Source: DATKZS01 sp035527835 [NCBI: bacterium] (GTDB lineage Bacteria > RBG-13-61-14). Taken from it: a stretch of DNA of 13,874 bases. The notes beneath the pieces were generated by a model that worked only from the letters and a program-made list of their open reading frames with translations, did not search any database and had not been told where the DNA came from. The position numbers and the translations under genes are program-made. Of the stretch, positions 5,551 to 11,087 are shown one piece after another. The first letter of the stretch is position 1; every line of letters begins with the position of its first letter. The stretch spans positions 1 to 13,874 of the forward strand of contig DATKZS010000034.1 in NCBI GenBank assembly GCA_035527835.1, in the 5' to 3' direction.

Positions 5551-8331
5551 TTATTGGCCCTGGCCCAGCTCGATGCGCCATTGTGAGCGCCCGAGCTCCG
5601 CGCATATCATCGAGAATACCACGAAATCGCCGTCCATGCTCCATTTCACGGGCTTGCCGCCGGCCGTCACCGCTTGGGGCTTTTGCGGCACGCGCACCCG
5701 CCAGGTGACCGGCCCGGCGCCGATGGGAGTGATGGCGCCGCTGATGCCGGAATCGTCGCGCGCGAGCTCGAGAAGCTCGGTCTTGAGCGAGAACGGGCCG
5801 TCGGGCATACGCGGGTCAATGGTGAAGCCTTGCGGGTCGGGCTGGATGCCCATGAGCTTGAGGAGCGAGAACCAGGGCGCGGCGTGGGCGTGGCCGCACA
5901 TTACGGGAAAGTCCATCATGCCGCCGGAGAAGGGGAGCACGTCGGTGGTCCAGCCGGGGCGGATGGACTGCGGCGCGTTGTAGGCATCCGGGCCGCTCCA
6001 CTGGCCGATCCAGATGTCGGGGTAGGCCGCGGCGTGCGCGTGGTTGGTCATCTTCAGGAACTCTTCCCAGGCGTAGGCGGGCCGGAGCCGCGCGTAACTC
6101 TGGATCAGCGGATAACGTAACGAGTACCAGACGCCGCCGTTGGTGCCCATGCCGGACTTCTCCGCGGCGTTGCCGGCCCCGGACTGGGGCCAGCGCTGCA
6201 CCGCGCCGAGAGGCGAGCGGCTGGAGAGGTCCGCGTACATGGTCTCGTCAAGGCTGAGCTCGGCGGGTACGTCAAGGGCGTCGGCCAGGATGGCCCAGGG
6301 CTGCGGCTCGATGAACAGGGTGTCGGTCCCCACTACCTTGCCGCCGGGGAGGATGGCGCGGTTGAACCATTTCCCGTTCCACTGCCGGCGCAGGGCATCA
6401 CGGAACGACTTCGCCTGCGATTCGATCTGGTCCGCCCACGCGGAGTCGCCGTGCGCGCGGACCACCGCGGCGAAGCGCGGCAGGATGTAGGCCGCCATCG
6501 CGGTGTTGAGAACGCTCTCGGCCTCGCGTTCCACTCGGCCCAAGTCCAGCTTCTTGTCCTGGACCTTGACCTCCGCCACGAACGTGTCGCTCCAGTCCGA
6601 GTTCCGGAGCTTGACCAGCCCGTTAGCGCCGATGCCCACGCCGGCGATCTGATGGTCATAGGCTTTGCGCAAGTGGTCCATCACCGTTCCCTTGACGCCG
6701 TCCCCCAGCGGGTAAAAGGGCAGCTCGGAATCGAGGAACGCGAAGTCGCGCGTGGCGGTGACGTATTCGCTGAGCGCGAGCATGAGGTAGAGGTTCGTGT
6801 CCGACGGGAACGGGTTCCCGCCCGCGGTCCTCACCCCCACGCCCTTGATCCCATAGGGGATGAACCCCTTCCCGTCCATCTCCGAGAGCGTGTAGCGCAG
6901 AACGTCCCGAGCCAGCGCCGGCTCCAGGTACACCACCGGCAGCATATGCTGCAACGGGTCCCGCGCGGCGATGTTCAGCCCCATCATGTACTGGTACGCG
7001 CAGCTCTGCGAAATGATCCGGCTCTGAAAATAATCGTCATAGGTGGCCATGGCGCGGAGGTAATAGGCGTGCCAGAGCATCTCGTTGTTGAGCCATGGCT
7101 GTTGAGTAACTACCGTGGGCAGTTTATCATGCCAATTCAGGCAATCGTTGCTTTCATTGGAACATTCCCAATGTTTGAGTTTTATTATCCAATCAGTTTT
7201 TGAGAACACACCAGGTTCCATTCCCAACAGGTAACCTACGATAAATTTGCGCCGTTCTCCGGTGTGCGGGCTTACGTTCAGGTTGATTCCGATCACCATC
7301 GCCGCATCGGCGTCCTTTATGGGCTGATTTGAAATTAAGCCGTTTTTCAAAATGCCGGTGAAACCGCCCCTCGTGTTGAAACATGCCTTTCGCCTTGTCT
7401 CGAATTGGTAAGATGAACCATAAGGCATTAAGGGCATGAGGTAATAAATTGGCGGAAAGTAGTTGACTTCCGATCGTTGGTCCGGTTGAATCTCGGTGGA
7501 GGCTGGTTTGAGTGCCACGAAAATCCCGGAATCGCCTTGGAAGGAATCCAGCTTGAAATCTTTCCACGCCGACGCCCGCCAGGAATGGAGCCAGCCCGCC
7601 ACCAGGCGGGAGAGGGTGAACTGGCCGGGAACGAACTTGAGCGCGTTCATGAGCATCGGGGTAAGGCTGCCCAGTCCTTCGCCACCTTCCGATGGTTCCC
7701 CTCCCTCTCCCGCGACCTCCGGCATCATTCCGAAATAGAACGGGTTCACGTCCCAGTACTCGTACCAGGTGACTTGCTTGGGCCGGTCGGACAGGTTCTC
7801 GATGTTGACGTCGGAAATGAGCTCCGTCCCGTAGCCCGGCGGCGCGGAGATAGTCTGGGTGATGCGGATGTCGGGGCAGGTTAGCTTTTTTTCGAAGTAG
7901 CCGATCCCGAATCTGCGCTCATATTCGCAGCCCTGGGGCCGCTCGGGGTAGCGCATGGAGATGAGGGTGTTGCCGTCCTTCAGGAAGCCGTAGCCGCCGG
8001 CGAAGCGGCTATGGGCGGGGTCGCGCTCGTTCAGCCACATTGACCCGCGCTCGCCGGAGTAGATCTGGACCTCGCCGTGGTTGTAGGCGATGGCGACCAT
8101 GCGTCCGTTGCCCACGAGGTGCCAGTGGTCGTTGGACATGCCGTTGGAGGTGGGGTAGAGGGCGCGGGGGTCGTTGTACTCGTCCATGGTGTAAACGAAC
8201 ACGGGCAGTCCGGCGGCGTCGGTTTCCCAGTGGCCGACGGGATTTTGCGCCGCTTCATCCGCCCGCGCCGGTGTGGCTGCAAGCAAGAGACATAGCGACG
8301 CCATAAAGATTAGAGCCGCGGGTGTGGGCAC
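5551..8331 (-). CDS. Secreted GH94-like (clan GH-Q) glycoside hydrolase/phosphorylase
   Basis: About 926 residues from GTG 8331. Residues 1-24 (MPTPAALIFMASLCLLLAAT then PARA) form a signal peptide, cut before DEAAQ, though without the usual positive start. An N-terminal beta-sandwich follows (about 40-380, including SNGMSNDHWHLVGNGRMVAI and YEYWDVNPFYF). An (alpha/alpha)6 domain follows, with ARDPLQHMLPVVYLEPALAR (456-475), TNLYLMLALSEYVTATRDF (512-530), SDWSD (578-582) and NGGVWYSLRYPLIQSYARL (731-749). These follow the order of cellobiose/chitobiose phosphorylases, with SDWSD at the DWND motif that carries the catalytic acid. The start is uncertain. GTG 8331 has a GGGGGAG site but lies within a repeat hairpin. 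ATG 8304 leaves a 15-residue leader without a ribosome site. An open frame continues to 8523 through a tandem repeat and is probably not coding. Since GH94 phosphorylases are normally cytoplasmic, a secreted member may be a hydrolase. The substrate is unknown; context suggests glycan breakdown. Confidence 0.75.
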   Translation of the reverse strand: MPTPAALIFMASLCLLLAATPARADEAAQNPVGHWETDAAGLPVFVYTMDEYNDPRALYPTSNGMSNDHWHLVGNGRMVAIAYNHGEVQIYSGERGSMWLNERDPAHSRFAGGYGFLKDGNTLISMRYPERPQGCEYERRFGIGYFEKKLTCPDIRITQTISAPPGYGTELISDVNIENLSDRPKQVTWYEYWDVNPFYFGMMPEVAGEGGEPSEGGEGLGSLTPMLMNALKFVPGQFTLSRLVAGWLHSWRASAWKDFKLDSFQGDSGIFVALKPASTEIQPDQRSEVNYFPPIYYLMPLMPYGSSYQFETRRKACFNTRGGFTGILKNGLISNQPIKDADAAMVIGINLNVSPHTGERRKFIVGYLLGMEPGVFSKTDWIIKLKHWECSNESNDCLNWHDKLPTVVTQQPWLNNEMLWHAYYLRAMATYDDYFQSRIISQSCAYQYMMGLNIAARDPLQHMLPVVYLEPALARDVLRYTLSEMDGKGFIPYGIKGVGVRTAGGNPFPSDTNLYLMLALSEYVTATRDFAFLDSELPFYPLGDGVKGTVMDHLRKAYDHQIAGVGIGANGLVKLRNSDWSDTFVAEVKVQDKKLDLGRVEREAESVLNTAMAAYILPRFAAVVRAHGDSAWADQIESQAKSFRDALRRQWNGKWFNRAILPGGKVVGTDTLFIEPQPWAILADALDVPAELSLDETMYADLSSRSPLGAVQRWPQSGAGNAAEKSGMGTNGGVWYSLRYPLIQSYARLRPAYAWEEFLKMTNHAHAAAYPDIWIGQWSGPDAYNAPQSIRPGWTTDVLPFSGGMMDFPVMCGHAHAAPWFSLLKLMGIQPDPQGFTIDPRMPDGPFSLKTELLELARDDSGISGAITPIGAGPVTWRVRVPQKPQAVTAGGKPVKWSMDGDFVVFSMICAELGRSQWRIELGQGQ
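7085..7500. other. Low-GC island inside the GH94-like gene
   Basis: Counted in 60-base lines, GC is 33% at 7141-7200 and 45-57% over 7201-7500, against 63% in a sampled line of the same gene (7801-7860). The patch stays in frame and codes for residues of about 278-415, including the HWECSNESNDCLNWHDKL stretch. Codon choice differs from flanking parts (more A/T third positions). This suggests gene conversion or transfer of a segment. Confidence 0.55.
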
Positions 8332-8487
8332 CCGCTCCCCCTTAATAGCTGTTCCTAAAATATAACGAAGAAAACGATGACAAAGGGGCGCGGGTGCCCT
8401 CACCCGCTCCCCCTTAAAAGCTGTTCTAAAAATAAATTGAAGAAAACACTGAAAAAGGGGCGCGGGTGCCCTCACCCGCGCCCCCTT
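8316..8487. repeat. 72-bp tandem repeat, 2.4 units, each with a palindrome
   Basis: Read on the minus strand, units begin at 8487 and 8415 and a partial third at 8343, each opening AAGGGGG(C/A)GCGGGTG. Units 1 and 2 share the hairpin, a TTTTCTTC block and a (A/G)GAACAGCT block. Each unit carries the palindrome GCGGGTG-4 nt-CACCCGC (8462-8479, 8390-8407, 8318-8335). As 72 is a multiple of three, the array stays open in the frame of the GH94-like gene and would encode 24-residue repeats if translated. The third copy has a CCCA loop on this strand where the others have AGGG. The array fills the gap between the 118-residue membrane protein gene and the GH94-like gene. Confidence 0.85.
8452..8484 (-). 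terminator. Intrinsic terminator after the symporter operon
   Basis: On the minus strand GGGGCGCGGGTG, loop AGGG and CACCCGCGCCCC form a perfect 12-bp GC-rich stem, followed directly by TTTTT. It begins 29 nt past the stop of the 118-residue membrane protein gene. It is one of the repeat palindromes serving as a terminator, so the GH94-like gene downstream may need its own promoter or readthrough. Confidence 0.75.
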
Positions 8488-8512
8488 GACGCCGTTACAT
8501 AATGTTCGCGCA

Positions 8513-8869
8513 TCAGTCTCCATGCGGCTTTTCCTCCTCCACCTTCCGGGAGAAATGCTTGTACAGCTCCCAGGTGACCCAGAAGGAGAAAGCGAAGATG
8601 GCCACGGGCCCGACCACGCCGATGATGTGCATGTGGATTTCCTTCCACATGCTGACGCCCTCGGGGCCGGTGGCGGCGCTGATGAAGATGATCCCGACCA
8701 GGGCCAGGCCCACGATGGCCCCGATAATGGCCTTGGCGGTCCCGGTGAAAATCTTTTCGGCCTTGACGACGCGCTTGCGGTAATTGTAGTAAGCGAGCAA
8801 TAGTCCCAGCGAGCTCACGCCATAGGCCATGACCATTCCGAGCATTTTGCCGACGGCCGGATTTTCCAT
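8513..8869 (-). CDS. Three-helix membrane protein paired with symporter
   Basis: A 118-residue protein starting MENPAVGKMLG. Three hydrophobic segments are visible: about 9-29 (MLGMVMAYGVSSLGLLLAYY), 46-66 and 80-103. A basic loop (YRKRVVKAEK) follows helix 1, and a charged C-terminus ends EEEKPHGD. I do not recognise the family. ATG 8869 is chosen because GGAGG lies 8 nt upstream inside the last codons of the symporter gene; an ATG five codons earlier overlaps that gene. Only 2 nt separate the symporter stop from this start, so the two are certainly co-transcribed and probably coupled. Small membrane partners are known for other SSS transporters (YjcH with ActP, YhdT with PanF), but this protein does not look like them. 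A role as a stabilising or regulatory subunit is inferred from position alone. Confidence 0.8.
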   Translation of the reverse strand: MENPAVGKMLGMVMAYGVSSLGLLLAYYNYRKRVVKAEKIFTGTAKAIIGAIVGLALVGIIFISAATGPEGVSMWKEIHMHIIGVVGPVAIFAFSFWVTWELYKHFSRKVEEEKPHGD

Positions 8870-8871
8870 GA

Positions 8872-10770
8872 TTATTCCTCCCACCGCGTGGTCTTGTCCA
8901 CGTGCGCGATGTATTCCTTTTCCTTCTTCTCGAAGGCGATTGACATTGCTTTCAGCTTCGGGTCAATGACTTTGTACATCAGCCAGATGCAGACAATGGA
9001 GACCGCGGTGGCGGCAAAACCCCACCACTGGAAGAGGAGGATTCCGGCGATGCCGACGGCCATGGTGATATAGGTAATGACCGAGAACGTGGCCGCGAGA
9101 ATGTCGTGGATGGTCCATTCGTCGGCTTCGTCCGGGGTCCAGTCCTTTTTGAAGATGCCGCCCTTGACCACGGTCGGCTGAATCAGGCCGCGCTTGATGG
9201 CCTCCGCCCGCACCGGCCCCCAGAAGCCGATGGGCCGGGCCATGACGTAATATTTCACGAGGTGGTCCATGTCGTCGGCCTTGGTGAGGAAGGTGATGGG
9301 GATGTAAACAATGCCCACCAGCACGGCCAGCATCCAGAAGTTGGCCCAGTTGGGCAGCTCGGGGAACAGGCCCAGCGCGGGCAGGACCCAGACCACCAGC
9401 CAGCTCATCACCAGGTTGGCGATCCAGGAAGAGAGGTAGGCCCAGGAGTTGAAGCGCCACCATATGACCTGAAGGATCGAGGGGATCCAGATGCCCGCGG
9501 CCTGAAGCCAGAGCGCGAAGATCAGCCAGGCGGTTATGGACGTCATGGTGAGGCCGAGGATAAAGCTGCCGATGAGCAGGAACAGGGTGTTCAGCCGCCC
9601 CACCCACACCAGCTTTTCCTCGCTGGCCTCGGGGTTGATGTAGTGGTGGTAGAGGTCGCGGGTGGCGTAGAGCGCGCCGAGGTTAAGGTGGGTGGAGATG
9701 GTGGAGAGATGGATGGCGATGATGCCGGCGAAGAACATGCCCAAGAGCCCGACGGGCATGTACTCGAAGCCGAGCCGGAACCAGCCGTACTCGTACTTCG
9801 CTTCCTCCGTGATCCCCGGGAACATCACGAAGAAGGCCAGGATGGACACCGCCCAGAACGAGTTCCGGAAAATGGCGGCCAGTCCGCCGGCCCAGATCGA
9901 ATACGACGCGTCGCGCACCGTCTTGTTGCTCTGGATGCGCTGGGCCTCCGGGTACCAGTCTATGAAATTGCCCATCCCGATCCCGCCGAAGATCGCCATG
10001 ATCATCAGCGTGATGATGTCAAGGGCATAAAACTTGTCCCCCGAAAGGCCCGCGATCCCGTCGAAATGGAACGGGTTGATGCGCCAGGCCTCGCCCATGG
10101 CCGTGAGCTTGTCCACGATCGCGGTGGGACCGCCCGCCTCGTGAATCCCCCACAACGACACCAGCGTGATGATGATGAAGCTGATCACGCCCTGCTGGAA
10201 GTCGGCCATGATCACGCCCCAGTAGCCGGCGGTCAGGACGTAGATGGCGCAGATGGAGGTGAACAGGGTGATGCCGAGCCAGGGCGGCCAGCCGAAGAGG
10301 TAATGGCATACCTTGCCCATGGCCGCGGAGACCCAGGCCAGCACGAACATGTTCATGAAGGTCTGCCAGCCCGCCAGCCACCCGCGCAACAGCTCGGAGC
10401 CCATCCCGGAGTAGCGCAGGGTCTGCCACTCCGCCTGGCTCATGGCCAAAGAGCGCCGGAAAATGCGCGTCGAGACGAACGCCGACACCGCGCACCAAGC
10501 CGAGAAGAACGGGTACCAGATGCCGCGCATGCCCCACTTGTAGATCGTGCCCGTGATCCACATCGGCGTGTCGGTCGCCGTGTGCGTCGCGTAAACCGAG
10601 GTCGCCGGCAGCCACCACGGCAGCCCGCGGCCCGCCAGGAAAAAGTCCGACTCGCTCCGCTTCCCCAGACGGTAAAAGATCACCCCGCACAAGATCATCA
10701 GCAGAATGAACAGCACCGTCCACGCCCAGTCCAGCGGAGCGAACTGCACGGCCAGTCTGATCTCCTCCAT
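8872..10770 (-). CDS. Sodium:solute symporter (SSS family)
   Basis: A 632-residue inner-membrane transporter with about 14-15 predicted helices. FFLAGRGLPWWLPATSVYAT (43-62) is the usual SSS sequence after helix 1. GGIGMGNFIDWYPEAQRI (262-279) is the central signature region. GMFFAGIIAIHLSTISTHLN (344-363), running on to TRDLYHHY, is the helix-8 region; by alignment with vSGLT, S356 and T357 fall at the Na2 sodium-site serines. A cytoplasmic loop of about 70 residues (about 500-570) precedes two final helices, giving a longer C-terminus than classical family members. The ATG follows AAGGAG by 8 nt. It is first in the minus-strand operon and divergent from the GH38 gene. The substrate is probably a sugar or sugar derivative released by the neighbouring hydrolases, inferred from context; SSS substrates cannot be read from sequence. 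Confidence 0.93.
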   Translation of the reverse strand: MEEIRLAVQFAPLDWAWTVLFILLMILCGVIFYRLGKRSESDFFLAGRGLPWWLPATSVYATHTATDTPMWITGTIYKWGMRGIWYPFFSAWCAVSAFVSTRIFRRSLAMSQAEWQTLRYSGMGSELLRGWLAGWQTFMNMFVLAWVSAAMGKVCHYLFGWPPWLGITLFTSICAIYVLTAGYWGVIMADFQQGVISFIIITLVSLWGIHEAGGPTAIVDKLTAMGEAWRINPFHFDGIAGLSGDKFYALDIITLMIMAIFGGIGMGNFIDWYPEAQRIQSNKTVRDASYSIWAGGLAAIFRNSFWAVSILAFFVMFPGITEEAKYEYGWFRLGFEYMPVGLLGMFFAGIIAIHLSTISTHLNLGALYATRDLYHHYINPEASEEKLVWVGRLNTLFLLIGSFILGLTMTSITAWLIFALWLQAAGIWIPSILQVIWWRFNSWAYLSSWIANLVMSWLVVWVLPALGLFPELPNWANFWMLAVLVGIVYIPITFLTKADDMDHLVKYYVMARPIGFWGPVRAEAIKRGLIQPTVVKGGIFKKDWTPDEADEWTIHDILAATFSVITYITMAVGIAGILLFQWWGFAATAVSIVCIWLMYKVIDPKLKAMSIAFEKKEKEYIAHVDKTTRWEE

Positions 10771-10817
10771 TTATTCTCTCCTTCCCCTCAAGCTACTTAC
10801 CACGTTTCCCAGGGGGA

Positions 10818-10835
10818 GCGGGTGCCCTCACCCGC
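10818..10835. repeat. GCGGGTG-CCCT-CACCCGC palindrome in the symporter leader
   Basis: A perfect 7-bp stem and 4-nt loop of the same family as the tandem array at 8316-8487. It lies between the minus-strand promoter and the symporter start, so it would be transcribed in the 5' leader. No T-run follows on the minus strand. Confidence 0.75.
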
Positions 10836-10902
10836 GGTCCCGCGCCATGCGCGCCGCTTCCTGAAAAACCATCCAACAGCCAGCGCTCCCCATTCCCCGC
10901 AA

Positions 10903-10931
10903 ATCATACATGTACAGATGTGGGCAGTCAA
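10903..10931 (-). promoter_or_regulatory. Putative symporter operon promoter
   Basis: The minus strand reads TTGACT (10931-10926), exactly 17 nt, then TATGAT (10908-10903). Both hexamers match consensus at five of six positions. The start point would fall near 10896, giving a leader of about 126 nt. Confidence 0.6.
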
Positions 10932-10934
10932 GGA

Positions 10935-11014
10935 AAGGAGCGAGGAGCGAGGAGCGGGAATCGAGGGAACTCCCCTAAACCCCTCGCTCCTCGCTCCTCG
11001 CTGCTCGATCCTTT
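10935..11014. repeat. Long inverted repeat between divergent promoters
   Basis: The left arm (about 10935-10967) repeats GAGCGAG in a purine-rich run. The right arm (about 10980-11014) is its pyrimidine-rich inverse. The outer 22 bp pair with two mismatches, and the inner part pairs less well around a TCCCC-containing loop. The arms also contain direct 7-bp repeats (GGAGCGA). It separates the two divergent promoters. It could form a cruciform, stop cross-transcription, or be another dispersed palindrome family. Confidence 0.65.
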
Positions 11015-11031
11015 TATCTTCGCGGGACTAA

Positions 11032-11040
11032 TGGTAGAAT
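11032..11040 (+). promoter_or_regulatory. Putative extended -10 promoter of the GH38 gene
   Basis: TGG-TAGAAT is an extended -10 motif (TGn plus five of six matches). No good -35 is visible 17 nt upstream (TTTTAT), as is common for extended -10 promoters. The start would be near 11047, about 41 nt before the ATG. Confidence 0.45.
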
Positions 11041-11087
11041 TTCCCGGGTGCGCCCAGGCGCCCAATGATCGAGAGGGAGGTACCATA

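Larger units (their letters stand above)
10771..11087. other. Divergent intergenic region, symporter/GH38
   Basis: This 317-bp gap holds the symporter ribosome site (AAGGAG, 10778-10783), one copy of the GCGGGTG palindrome, a strong minus-strand promoter, a long inverted repeat, a plus-strand extended -10 promoter and the GH38 ribosome site (GGAGG, 11076-11080, 7 nt before the ATG). TACATGTA (10907-10914) is an 8-bp palindrome overlapping the minus-strand promoter and could be part of an operator. I see no gene or RNA here. Confidence 0.7.

Noticed and set aside
8316-8487. Tandem repeat as a CRISPR array
   Set aside because: Whole 72-bp units repeat including the would-be spacers, there are only 2.4 units, and no cas genes are present.
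8332-8523. N-terminal extension of the GH94-like gene to ATG 8523
   Set aside because: It is a translation of the 72-bp tandem repeat and terminator, starts inside the preceding gene, and would bury the signal peptide.
9106-11031. 641-codon plus-strand open frame opposite the symporter
   Set aside because: Rich in H, R, P, D and G, no motifs, and it runs through the intergenic repeats. The symporter is on the other strand.
10920-11087. N-terminal extension of the GH38 gene
   Set aside because: Crosses the inverted repeat and the promoter. The signal peptide and GGAGG site support ATG 11088.
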